Below are positions 10,741-18,676 of a stretch of DNA of 64,000 bases, in pieces. The notes below the pieces were generated by a model. The model saw nothing but the letters and a program-made list of their open reading frames with translations. It was not told the origin of the DNA and did no database searches. The translations under genes and the position numbers were made by a program. The stretch comes from an uncultured SAR86 cluster bacterium (GTDB taxonomy: Bacteria; Pseudomonadota; Gammaproteobacteria; Magnimaribacterales; D2472). The stretch is from positions 322,180 to 386,179 of the forward strand of contig CACEDS010000001.1 of NCBI GenBank assembly GCA_902558395.1. Reading direction: 5' to 3'. The first letter of the stretch is position 1. Each line of letters starts with the position of its first letter.

Positions 10741-11042
10741 ATCGACTATTTTATTCTTTAGCTTTAGTCCTACTTATTTTAATAATTATGCTGCTAAACA
10801 GTATTTTCTTTGGGGAAAACTCTTATCAAAAGAAAACTCAAATACTTGGCGAAAATAATCTTCAACAAGAACAAAACAATGAACTAAAAAAACAAAATGA
10901 TATTTTAGAATTTGAAATTGAGAATGCACAAAAGTCAAACGAACATGTAGAAAATTTTGCTAGAGAAAAATTGAACTTAGTATATCCTGATGAAGAGTTT
11001 ATATCTTTCAAGGACGAAGACGAATCTAAAGATGACGGATAA
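10737..11042 (+). CDS. ftsB: cell division protein FtsB
   Basis: A small bitopic divisome protein that forms the FtsQ-FtsB-FtsL complex and helps activate septal peptidoglycan synthesis. The 101-residue product has one N-terminal membrane segment (about residues 6-27), then a coiled-coil rich in Glu, Gln, Asn and Lys, then the conserved ending [12 protein letters not shown] at about 76-87. The short acidic tail after that is typical. Its place between eno and ispD is diagnostic in Gammaproteobacteria. It overlaps both neighbours. Confidence 0.93.
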   Translation: MNRLFYSLALVLLILIIMLLNSIFFGENSYQKKTQILGENNLQQEQNNELKKQNDILEFEIENAQKSNEHVENFAREKLNLVYPDEEFISFKDEDESKDDG

Positions 11043-12171
11043 AGTATTAGCAATAATTCCAGCAGCAGGAATTGGTGAAAGATTTCAGAGCGATATTCCA
11101 AAACAATATGAGTATCTAGATGGCCAGTCCGTTATAGAGAAAACAATAAAACCCTTTATAGAATCTGAATTTATATCAAAAATACTAATTGCAGTTTCAA
11201 AATCAGATAATTTTATTAAAGAACAAAATTTTTTTGATAACGAGAAAGTGGAAATAGTTGAGGGCGGTCAGACTAGAGCCATATCAGTACTAAATGCTAT
11301 AAACGAAACTAATGAAAATTATGATTATGTTATTACTCATGACGCAGCTAGACCAAACATAACTGCTAAAGATTTAGTCACAATATATGAAAAGATAACC
11401 AGCTCTAAATCAGACTGCTCTTTTTTCTACAAACCAGTTGTCGATTCTATTAAGGAGAGTAAATCTAATAAAACTATAAATAAACAAGACTATTACTTAG
11501 TACAAACTCCCCAAATATCAAAATTTAATAAATTAAAGTCCTCATTGGCTTATCTTATTGATCAAAAGATTGATGTTCCAGATGAGTCGTTTGCAATGGA
11601 ATCCCAGGGTTATCATGTATCAAAATTAGAAGGCAAAGCCTCAAATATTAAAATTACCTATAATCATGATTTAAATCTTCTAAGAAAATTAAACTCAAGA
11701 GTTGGCAGTGGCTTTGATTTACATACCTATAAACCTGGAACAGGTTTTATTATAGGGGGCTATATGCTGCAATGCGATTATGCAATTGAAGCGCACTCCG
11801 ATGGTGATGTTCTCCTTCATTCAATTGCAGACTCCATGCTAGGCGCTGCAGCCCTTGGAGATATAGGTATATTCTTCTCAGACAAAGATCCTTCCAATAA
11901 AGGGCTTGATAGCAAGGAGATAATTAATTTTTGTTTAGAAAAAATTCATGAAATGAATCTTGAGATTTGCAATGTTGATGCAACTATAATTTGTGAATCA
12001 CCTAAAATAAATCCTCATAGAAATAATATTATTGATAGTTTGTCTGAGATTTTAAAAATTTCAAAATCTAATATTGGTTTAAAGGCTACAACTTCTGAAA
12101 AGATTGGTATTATAGGTGAGCATAAAGCTATAGCAGTTCAATCACTAGTAAACCTCAAAGAAATCTTATGA
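11032..12171 (+). CDS. ispDF: fused IspD-IspF (bifunctional MEP pathway enzyme)
   Basis: One 379-residue protein joins two non-consecutive steps of the MEP isoprenoid pathway: CTP:MEP cytidylyltransferase (IspD, about 1-220) and 2-C-methyl-D-erythritol 2,4-cyclodiphosphate synthase (IspF, about 223-379). IspD marks: IPAAGIGERFQ, PKQYEYL, ITHDAARPN. IspF marks: metal-binding GFDLH (Asp229, His231), AHSDGDVLLHSIAD, GDIGIFF and KATTSEKIG. The reading frame runs through the join with no stop. Start ATG 11032, inside ftsB, places the nucleotide-binding strand at the N-terminus; an upstream in-frame ATG at 10990 is less likely. In E. coli the two are separate adjacent genes. Confidence 0.95.
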   Translation: MTDKVLAIIPAAGIGERFQSDIPKQYEYLDGQSVIEKTIKPFIESEFISKILIAVSKSDNFIKEQNFFDNEKVEIVEGGQTRAISVLNAINETNENYDYVITHDAARPNITAKDLVTIYEKITSSKSDCSFFYKPVVDSIKESKSNKTINKQDYYLVQTPQISKFNKLKSSLAYLIDQKIDVPDESFAMESQGYHVSKLEGKASNIKITYNHDLNLLRKLNSRVGSGFDLHTYKPGTGFIIGGYMLQCDYAIEAHSDGDVLLHSIADSMLGAAALGDIGIFFSDKDPSNKGLDSKEIINFCLEKIHEMNLEICNVDATIICESPKINPHRNNIIDSLSEILKISKSNIGLKATTSEKIGIIGEHKAIAVQSLVNLKEIL

Positions 12172-12914
12172 AAATCTTATTAACAAATGATGATGGTTAT
12201 CAGGCTCCCAATATTCAAAATCTTTTTAAGAAATTATCAGAAGAACATGATGTATGGATTATAGCTCCTGAAAATAATTGCAGTGGAATGAGTGCAGCTA
12301 TTTCTTTTTTAAAAGAAACCGAAATTAGAAAAGTAGAAGATAGAGTTTATGCTGTTGATGGTACACCAGCGGATTGTACTTATTTTGGTTTGCTGGGAAT
12401 TGTTGATTTTGAATTTGATATGGTTGTCTCTGGCATCAATCATGGAGCAAATATTGGAACGGATGTTATTTATTCTGGCACCGTAGGTGCAGCAGTAGGT
12501 GGCAGAAAACTTAAATATCCCCCAATAGCATTATCTGTTGCTTCTTATGAAACAGTTAATATGGATTTTATAGTTAATAGAACTTTAGAGATTATTAATA
12601 CTGTCAAAAACTTACCTGAAGACTTTCATGGCAAAGTATTTAATGTAAATTTTCCAGATATATCAGAGGATGAATGTAAAGGAATGCGGGTAACATCTTT
12701 GGCAAAAAGAGGAGTTCCATCACGACCCATTGAGATAAGCTCAGATGGAGATACAAAAAGATATAGATACAACCTCTCTGGAGAACCAGTAAATGAATCA
12801 ACATTAACTGATGCAAATGCCGTTCACGATGGGTATATTTCAATTTCTGTATTAGATTATGATCTTGATCAGGAGATGCTAAGAGAAAATCTTAAATCAC
12901 ACTTCAATGAATAG
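12168..12914 (+). CDS. surE: 5'/3'-nucleotidase SurE
   Basis: A metal-dependent survival-protein phosphatase acting on nucleoside monophosphates. The 248-residue product opens with ILLTNDDGYQAP (metal ligands Asp8, Asp9), followed by APENNCSGMSAA, VDGTPADCTYFGL, and VVSGINHGANIG with GTVGAAVGG, all SurE signatures. It overlaps ispDF by 4 bases and pcm by 8. truD, which lies between ispF and surE in E. coli and pseudomonads, is absent. Confidence 0.96.
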   Translation: MKILLTNDDGYQAPNIQNLFKKLSEEHDVWIIAPENNCSGMSAAISFLKETEIRKVEDRVYAVDGTPADCTYFGLLGIVDFEFDMVVSGINHGANIGTDVIYSGTVGAAVGGRKLKYPPIALSVASYETVNMDFIVNRTLEIINTVKNLPEDFHGKVFNVNFPDISEDECKGMRVTSLAKRGVPSRPIEISSDGDTKRYRYNLSGEPVNESTLTDANAVHDGYISISVLDYDLDQEMLRENLKSHFNE

Positions 12915-13590
12915 TTCAGGCTTCACATTTAGAAGAGTTAGAGAAGAGATGATAGAAACTCTTTTAGATATGGGTATCAAAGATTTCAGAGTTCTAGATG
13001 CAATGTCACAAGTGCCTCGTCATATTTTTGTTGATAATGCTCTCCAATCTAGGGCTTATGAAAATAGGTCCTTAACAATTGGTTATAAGCAAACCATTTC
13101 TCAACCTTATATAGTTGCCAAAATGACAGAGCACCTTATATCACATACAAAATCTAGAGGAAAAATTTTTAAAAAAGTATTAGAGCTTGGATCTGGATGT
13201 GGATATCAGTCAGCTGTCTTGTCACATTTTTGTGAAGAGGTGCATGCAATAGAAAGAATCAAACCCTTAGTTACAAAAGCAAGAGAAAATTTAAGCGAAT
13301 TAAAAATCAAAAATGTTTTGTTTAAATATGGTGATGGTTTTACGGATTGGGACAAAAAACTAAAATATGATGGTGTTTTATGTGCAGCAGCACCTCGTCA
13401 GTACCCGCAAGATTTGATTGATTGCTTAAATATAAATTCTAAGATTGTAATACCGGTTGGAAATTCTAAATCTCAACAATTACACGTCATAACTAAATTA
13501 GAGGGAGACAGTATTAAAGAAGACGTATTTGAAGAGGTTGCTTTTGTACCAATGCTCTCAGGAACATCTGTTGATGGAAATGACTCATGA
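12907..13590 (+). CDS. pcm: protein-L-isoaspartate O-methyltransferase
   Basis: Pcm uses S-adenosylmethionine to methylate damaged isoaspartyl residues and start their repair. The 227-residue product has the family N-terminal segment (VPRHIFVDNALQSRAYENRSL), the TISQPYIVAKMTEHL motif, the SAM-binding loop LELGSGCGYQSAVL, and GDGFTDW. It is slightly longer than E. coli Pcm (208), largely at the C-terminus. It follows surE as usual, but nlpD and rpoS, normally next, are not there. Confidence 0.94.
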   Translation: MNSSGFTFRRVREEMIETLLDMGIKDFRVLDAMSQVPRHIFVDNALQSRAYENRSLTIGYKQTISQPYIVAKMTEHLISHTKSRGKIFKKVLELGSGCGYQSAVLSHFCEEVHAIERIKPLVTKARENLSELKIKNVLFKYGDGFTDWDKKLKYDGVLCAAAPRQYPQDLIDCLNINSKIVIPVGNSKSQQLHVITKLEGDSIKEDVFEEVAFVPMLSGTSVDGNDS

Positions 13591-14318
13591 CTGAAAGGTT
13601 AAGATTTTTTATAGCAGGTTTTTTTGTTGGTCTTGCTGAACTTCTTCCAGGTATATCTGGGTCTACTGTTGCTATAGCTTTTAAAGTATATGAAAAATTT
13701 ATTTTATTTTTATCTAATTTAAAAATTAGTAATTTTTCATTTAATTTTAAGAAATTAAATCAGGTTTTTTTTCTTGATGTAATAATTCCTTTTTTTATTG
13801 CTATGGCGATTAGCGTAATATTTGCCTCAAAATTTATTTTATTTTTATATTCTGAGTATACGAATGGTTTTTTAATATTCTTATCATTCTTGATGTGTTC
13901 AATATCTTTCTTAATAGCCTTTCGATTAAAAAAAGAATTTAAGTTTAATATGAATTGGATAATTTATTTTCTAGCAGGAGCAATTTTTGCAGCAATGCTT
14001 AATACCATTAGTCTGGTATCAAATAACCCATCATTTATTGTATTTGTATTAATTGGATTTATAGCATTTTCATTTTTTTTACTACCTGGGATTTCTGGAA
14101 GCGCAATTTTATTATCAATTGGAGTCTATGAAATCATTATTGGCTCCATAGCAAACATGCAGCTAGAGATACTTATGCCTTTTGCAATTGGTTGTTTGAT
14201 TTCATTATTTTTAATGCCAAAAATAATCAATCACCTACTATCTAAATATAAATTAAATATAATGATTTTCTTTGCTGCTTTGATTTTTGTAAGCGGAGTT
14301 CTTATTTTTCCAAACTAA
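13587..14318 (+). CDS. DUF368 membrane protein, candidate undecaprenyl-phosphate translocase
   Basis: A 243-residue integral membrane protein with about 7-8 hydrophobic segments. The mark of the DUF368 family is a repeated PGISGS motif, seen at about residues 21-26 (ELLPGISGSTVAIAF) and again at about 167-172 (LLPGISGSAILLSIGVYE), suggesting an internal duplication. Members of this family (PopT-type proteins of Vibrio cholerae and Staphylococcus aureus) have been shown to recycle undecaprenyl phosphate across the inner membrane. That role here is inferred from the family. It overlaps pcm by 4 bases and occupies the place where nlpD-rpoS usually lie. Confidence 0.8.
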   Translation: MTERLRFFIAGFFVGLAELLPGISGSTVAIAFKVYEKFILFLSNLKISNFSFNFKKLNQVFFLDVIIPFFIAMAISVIFASKFILFLYSEYTNGFLIFLSFLMCSISFLIAFRLKKEFKFNMNWIIYFLAGAIFAAMLNTISLVSNNPSFIVFVLIGFIAFSFFLLPGISGSAILLSIGVYEIIIGSIANMQLEILMPFAIGCLISLFLMPKIINHLLSKYKLNIMIFFAALIFVSGVLIFPN

Positions 14319-14323
14319 TTGTT

Positions 14324-14647
14324 TTATAGGCCTATTAAGTCTCTTTTATTTTTAACAGTTTCATATTTTTCAGCTTCAGGAAGAGGGTCTTTTGCTTCAG
14401 TTATATTTTCATAAACTTCTGAAAGACGCGCATTGATTTCAATAAAGTCTATTTGATCATCTGGAAGTTCATCTTCTGAGAGAATAGCGTCAATCGGACA
14501 TTCTGGTTCACATAAAGCACAATCAATGCATTCGTCTGGGTGAATAACTAAAAAGTCAGGGCCTTCATAAAAGCAATCTACAGGACAAACTTCAACACAA
14601 TCAGTGTATTTACATTTTATACAAGTTTCAGTTACTACAAATGCCAT
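14324..14647 (-). CDS. fdxA: 7Fe ferredoxin FdxA
   Basis: A small cytoplasmic electron carrier with one [3Fe-4S] and one [4Fe-4S] cluster. The 107-residue product has Cys9, Cys12, Cys17, Cys21, Cys25 and a second set [12 protein letters not shown] (Cys40, 43, 46, 50), the FdxA layout, followed by the usual acidic C-terminal tail. It is convergent with the DUF368 gene with only 5 bases between, and divergent from recA. fdxA lies next to rpoS in pseudomonads, so its presence marks the ancestral neighbourhood from which rpoS and mutS are missing. Confidence 0.93.
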   Translation of the reverse strand: MAFVVTETCIKCKYTDCVEVCPVDCFYEGPDFLVIHPDECIDCALCEPECPIDAILSEDELPDDQIDFIEINARLSEVYENITEAKDPLPEAEKYETVKNKRDLIGL

Positions 14648-14717
14648 AATTTAATGTTGATACTTTATTATAAAAGTGTGACTGTAAGATAAAATAAAGA
14701 AAAAATATACTTTTATG

Positions 14718-14761
14718 TTGTAAATTTCTTAATTACTATTATACTGTATAAATATACAGTA
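14718..14761 (+). promoter_or_regulatory. recA promoter with LexA (SOS) box
   Basis: A promoter-like pair TTGTAA (14718-14723) and TATACT (14740-14745) with 16 bp spacing lies upstream of recA. A perfect LexA-type palindrome, CTGTATAAATATACAG (14744-14759), overlaps the -10 and carries the flanking TA on both sides seen in the E. coli recA operator. AAGGAG (14761-14766) follows at 5-bp spacing from the ATG. LexA repression and SOS induction follow from the match; lexA itself is not in the window. Confidence 0.88.
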
Positions 14762-14771
14762 AGGAGTTATT

Positions 14772-15788
14772 ATGGCTAAATCAAAAGATACAGGTTCAAA
14801 ATCATTAAAGGATACGCTTGCAGATATAGATAGTCATTTCGGTAAAGGTACCGTTATGAGAATGGGGGATAGAGAAAATCTTGATATTCCTTCGATTTCA
14901 ACAGGTTCAGTAGGGTTAGATATAGCATTAGGTATAGGCGGCATACCAAAAGGTAGAGTTACTGAGATATATGGACCAGAATCTTCTGGTAAAACTACTC
15001 TAACTCTTCAAATTATTGCTCAATGTCAAAAAGAGGGTGGAACATGTGCATTTATTGATGCAGAGCATGCACTAGATCCTCAATATGCAGAAAAGCTAGG
15101 TGTAAATGTCGACGAATTATTATTATCACAGCCAGATACTGGTGAACAAGCTCTAGAAGTAGCTGACATGTTGGTTAGATCAAATAGTGTTGATTTAGTT
15201 ATCATTGATTCAGTTGCAGCATTAGTTCCAAGAGCTGAAATAGAAGGTGAGATGGGTGATCATCATGTAGGCCTTCAAGCCAGATTAATGTCTCAAGCTC
15301 TCAGAAAGATTACAGGGAATATACAAAGGTCTGGAGCAACAGTTGTATTTATTAACCAAATACGAATGAAGATTGGTGTAATGTTTGGTAGCCCTGAAAC
15401 AACAACTGGTGGTAATGCTCTTAAGTTCTATTCTTCAGTAAGATTAGACATAAGAAGAATAGGTGCTGTTAAAGAAGGCGATGAAATTATGGGCAATGAG
15501 ACGAGAGTCAAAGTCGTAAAAAATAAAGTTTCACCTCCATTTAAACAAGCTGAGTTTCAGATTATGTATGGTCAGGGCATTAATTCTGAAGGTGAAATAT
15601 TGGATTATGCTCATAAACTTGGTCTTGTTGAAAAGTCTGGTGCTTTCTACAAAATGGATGGCGAAACTATAGGACAAGGAAAAGTAAAAGCTAGTTTATT
15701 CTTAAAAGAGAATGCAAAAATCCGTAATAGCCTGTTAAAGGAAATCAGAAAAGCTTATATAACCAGCAAGGCAAAATCTACAAAATAG
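14772..15788 (+). CDS. recA: recombinase RecA
   Basis: RecA forms the filament for homologous pairing and strand exchange and triggers LexA self-cleavage. The 338-residue product has Walker [10 protein letters not shown] (about 72-80), the [10 protein letters not shown] Walker B strand, the L1 and L2 DNA-binding loops ([14 protein letters not shown] and the [17 protein letters not shown] segment), and a Lys-rich C-terminus. It is a single gene with its own SOS-type promoter and an intrinsic terminator after it. recX and cinA, frequent neighbours, are absent. Joint molecules made by RecA need a resolvase; the candidate is at 21189. Confidence 0.98.
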   Translation: MAKSKDTGSKSLKDTLADIDSHFGKGTVMRMGDRENLDIPSISTGSVGLDIALGIGGIPKGRVTEIYGPESSGKTTLTLQIIAQCQKEGGTCAFIDAEHALDPQYAEKLGVNVDELLLSQPDTGEQALEVADMLVRSNSVDLVIIDSVAALVPRAEIEGEMGDHHVGLQARLMSQALRKITGNIQRSGATVVFINQIRMKIGVMFGSPETTTGGNALKFYSSVRLDIRRIGAVKEGDEIMGNETRVKVVKNKVSPPFKQAEFQIMYGQGINSEGEILDYAHKLGLVEKSGAFYKMDGETIGQGKVKASLFLKENAKIRNSLLKEIRKAYITSKAKSTK

Positions 15789-15806
15789 TTTTTTGTTGAT
15801 ACAATT

Positions 15807-15841
15807 ATCCCCATTAGAATTTTTTTAGTGGGGATTTTTTT
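15807..15841 (+). terminator. intrinsic terminator after recA, touching the next start codon
   Basis: A 7-bp stem ATCCCCA / TGGGGAT (15807-15813 with 15829-15835) is followed by a run of seven T (15835-15841). It is the clearest intrinsic terminator in the window. The next gene's ATG begins at 15842, directly after the T-run, so the GGGG of the 3' stem arm is also the only Shine-Dalgarno-like sequence for that gene. Confidence 0.85.
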
Positions 15842-17023
15842 ATGGCAGAGAAAGCTTATATTGTTGAGGCAGTAAGAACTGCAGGTGGGAAAAGGGATGG
15901 TAAATTAAGTCTTTGGCATCCTGCTGATCTTGGTGCAAAAGTATTAGATGAGATAACCTCTAGGCTTGATATGGATCCTGCTCTTGTTGACGATGTTGTT
16001 TTTGGTTGTGTAGACCAAGTTGGTGCTCAGTCAGGCAATGTTGCAAGAAATGCAATTCTGTCTTCATCATTTCCTGAATCGGTTCCTGGAACTTCCGTTG
16101 ATAGACAATGTGGTTCCTCTCAACAAGCAATACATTTTGCAATTCAAGCCGTAATGTCAGGTACACAGGATATTGTCATTGGAGGCGGTGTTGAAGTGAT
16201 GTCCATGGTTCCAATTGGCGCTTCGGTTAAAGATGGTTATGATGCTGGCCATGGTTTCCCTTTTGATTCTGACGGTATTAAAGCTAGATATCCAGGTGTA
16301 TTTTTCTCCCAATTTACAGGTGCTGAACTAGTAGCTAAAAAATGGAATCTATCAAGAGAAGATTTAGATCAGTTTGCTTTTGAAAGTCATCAAAAAGCTG
16401 CAAATGCTACTGAGTTAAAATATTTTGATAGAGAGATTCTTCCGGTTCAAGCTAAAAATGCTGAGGGTATTGAAGAAATGGTAACTGCAGATGAGGGCAT
16501 AAGATTTGATGCAAGTCTTGAAAAACTTGCAGGGCTTAAAACTGTTTCTGAAGGCGGGGTAGTAACTGCTGGCAATGCAAGCCAAATTACAGATGGTGCA
16601 GCAGCAGTTCTTGTTTGTAATGAAGCAGGACTTAAAAAAATTAATGCAAATCCTAGAGCAGAAATAGTATCAATCTCAGTTGTTGGAGATGATCCTGTCT
16701 ACATGTTAACTGGACCAATTCCTGCATCGCACAAAGCACTATCAGTAGCTAATTTAAGTATTGATGATATTGATTTATATGAAGTGAATGAAGCTTTTGC
16801 CCCAGTGCCTTTGGCTTGGGCTGCAGAACTTAAAGCTGATAGAACTAAACTGAATGTAAATGGAGGAGCAATGGCACTTGGCCATCCTCTAGGTGCTACA
16901 GGGGCAAAGCTAATGACAACATTGCTTCATGAATTAGAAAGAAGAGAAGGCACGTATGCACTTCAAGCTATATGTGAGGGTGGCGGAACAGCAAATGCTA
17001 CTATTATAAAAAGAGTAGTTTAA
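15842..17023 (+). CDS. thiolase family protein (acetyl-CoA C-acyltransferase)
   Basis: A thiolase that condenses or cleaves acyl-CoA units. The 393-residue product has the acyl-accepting cysteine in DRQCGSSQQA (Cys90), the NEAFAP motif, the catalytic His in GGAMALGHPLGATG (His348) and the second Cys in CEGGGTANA (Cys378). Whether it is degradative (beta-oxidation) or biosynthetic cannot be told from sequence alone; no beta-oxidation or PHB genes lie nearby. The ATG directly follows the recA terminator T-run, and no ordinary ribosome binding site is seen. It is convergent with proS with 2 bases between. Confidence 0.9.
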   Translation: MAEKAYIVEAVRTAGGKRDGKLSLWHPADLGAKVLDEITSRLDMDPALVDDVVFGCVDQVGAQSGNVARNAILSSSFPESVPGTSVDRQCGSSQQAIHFAIQAVMSGTQDIVIGGGVEVMSMVPIGASVKDGYDAGHGFPFDSDGIKARYPGVFFSQFTGAELVAKKWNLSREDLDQFAFESHQKAANATELKYFDREILPVQAKNAEGIEEMVTADEGIRFDASLEKLAGLKTVSEGGVVTAGNASQITDGAAAVLVCNEAGLKKINANPRAEIVSISVVGDDPVYMLTGPIPASHKALSVANLSIDDIDLYEVNEAFAPVPLAWAAELKADRTKLNVNGGAMALGHPLGATGAKLMTTLLHELERREGTYALQAICEGGGTANATIIKRVV

Positions 17024-17025
17024 GA

Positions 17026-18306
17026 TTATTTATCTTTAAAGAAGTCTAAGATAGTTTTTGAATCTGATATTTTGCTAAGAGATGTATCTCCAGATCTTGT
17101 TCTAAATTCTATTTCCTCTGATTCTAAGAACTGCTTGCCAATAATAATATTTAGTGGAACTCCTATTAATTCAGAATCTTTGATTTTAGTTCCATAACCA
17201 TCTTTACGATTATCTAATAAAACATCGTAGCCCATTTCCGTAAGCTCTTTGTATAGATTGTTAGATGCTTCAGTTATTTTTTCATCTTTCTCATAGCCAA
17301 TTGCAATAATATTTATATCAAATGGAGCTATGCTATGAGGCCAAATAATGCCTTTATCATCATTGTTCTGTTCAATAGCTGCGGCTACAAGTCTTGAAAC
17401 TCCAATCCCATAACAACCCATATATAAAGTAGATGCTTTGCCTTCATTATTTAGCACATTTGCTTTCATATCTTGCGCATAAACTTTTCCTAATTGGAAT
17501 ATATGACCAACCTCAATACCTTTTTTAATCTCAATGGTTCCCTTGCCATCTGGTGATGGTTTTCCATCTAGAGATTCAATATCTTCACCTTCTTTTAGAA
17601 GCAGTTCAGTATTGATAGCATACTCAGAGCTATCACTTACTGCGATGGTATCTTCTCCGGTTTCTGCAAGCACATGAAATTCTTCTGAAGCATCACCACC
17701 TATTGCACCCGAGTCAGCTGATACTATCTTATACTCAAGACCCATTCTCTCTAGGACTTTTTTGTAAGTATTTCGCATTGTTAAATAAGTTTCTTCAAGA
17801 CAGGCCTCATCAATATTAAAGCTGTAAGAGTCTTTCATTAAAAACTCTCTCCCTCTCATAACTCCATATCTTGGCCTTACCTCATCTCTAAATTTTGTTT
17901 GGATCTGATAAATATTGAGCGGTAATTCTTTATAACTTTTAACATTATTTCTAATAAGATCGGTAATAACTTCTTCATGAGTTGGCCCCAAACAAAAATC
18001 TCTATCATGTCTATCTTGTATTCTAAGAAGCTCTGGCCCCATTTTTTCCCATCTATTCGTTTCATCCCATAGTTCTTTTGGTTGAACCATTGGCATCAAA
18101 ACTTCTTGAGCACCTGAAGCATCCATTTCTTCTCTAACAATATTTTCAATTTTTCTAAGAACTTTTAGACCAAGTGGAAGCCATGTATAGATTCCTGATG
18201 CAACCTTTCTAACCATTCCTGCTCTAAGCATTAGTTTGTGACTAATGACTTCAGCTTCTTGAGGTGCATCTTTAAGAGTTGGAAGCAATATTTTTGAAAA
18301 TAACAT
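17026..18306 (-). CDS. proS: prolyl-tRNA synthetase, short form without the editing insertion
   Basis: A class II aminoacyl-tRNA synthetase that charges tRNA-Pro. The 426-residue product has the GPTHEEV segment, motif 2 with [17 protein letters not shown], motif 3 with [13 protein letters not shown], and a C-terminal anticodon-binding domain. E. coli ProRS is 572 residues because an editing domain (INS) of about 180 residues lies between motifs 2 and 3. Here [14 protein letters not shown] runs into a linker of only about 60 residues before motif 3. This resembles the short alphaproteobacterial form. The start [15 protein letters not shown] is the usual ProRS N-terminus. Confidence 0.95.
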   Translation of the reverse strand: MLFSKILLPTLKDAPQEAEVISHKLMLRAGMVRKVASGIYTWLPLGLKVLRKIENIVREEMDASGAQEVLMPMVQPKELWDETNRWEKMGPELLRIQDRHDRDFCLGPTHEEVITDLIRNNVKSYKELPLNIYQIQTKFRDEVRPRYGVMRGREFLMKDSYSFNIDEACLEETYLTMRNTYKKVLERMGLEYKIVSADSGAIGGDASEEFHVLAETGEDTIAVSDSSEYAINTELLLKEGEDIESLDGKPSPDGKGTIEIKKGIEVGHIFQLGKVYAQDMKANVLNNEGKASTLYMGCYGIGVSRLVAAAIEQNNDDKGIIWPHSIAPFDINIIAIGYEKDEKITEASNNLYKELTEMGYDVLLDNRKDGYGTKIKDSELIGVPLNIIIGKQFLESEEIEFRTRSGDTSLSKISDSKTILDFFKDK

Positions 18307-18370
18307 TTTATAAATTAGTTATATGTATAAATCTTAATAGTTTATAATTTTATCTTTTTTTTGAGTACTT

Positions 18371-18661
18371 ATGCCGATTTATGACTATAAATGTTCAAAT
18401 TGTGGGCAAGAATTTGAACTAATACAGAAGTTTAGTGATAAACCTAAAACTAAATGTCCAAATTGCAAAAAAGATACTCTTAGCAAGCTTGTATCAGCTC
18501 CTTCTTTTAGACTAAAAGGCGGGGGATGGTACGAAACCGATTTTAAAACCGGTAAAAAAAAGAATTTAGTATCAAACGATAAAGAATCAGCTAACAAATC
18601 TTCACAAAATTTGTCATCTGACTCCAAGAAACTGACTAAACAAGATAAGATTAGTAAATAA
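18371..18661 (+). CDS. FmdB-type zinc ribbon protein
   Basis: A 96-residue protein with an N-terminal zinc ribbon: CSNCG (Cys8, Cys11) and CPNCK (Cys29, Cys32), followed by LVSAPSFRLKGGGWYETDF, the usual FmdB ending of the folded part. The last 40 residues are Ser/Lys/Asn-rich and likely disordered. The biochemical role of this family is not established; some members are called putative regulators. It lies 15 bases before aspS, as in many Gammaproteobacteria, and they are probably co-transcribed. A TATAAT at 18343-18348 in the 64-bp divergent gap with proS may be its -10, but no good -35 is visible. Confidence 0.85.
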   Translation: MPIYDYKCSNCGQEFELIQKFSDKPKTKCPNCKKDTLSKLVSAPSFRLKGGGWYETDFKTGKKKNLVSNDKESANKSSQNLSSDSKKLTKQDKISK

Positions 18662-18676
18662 CTATAGGGAAAAATT

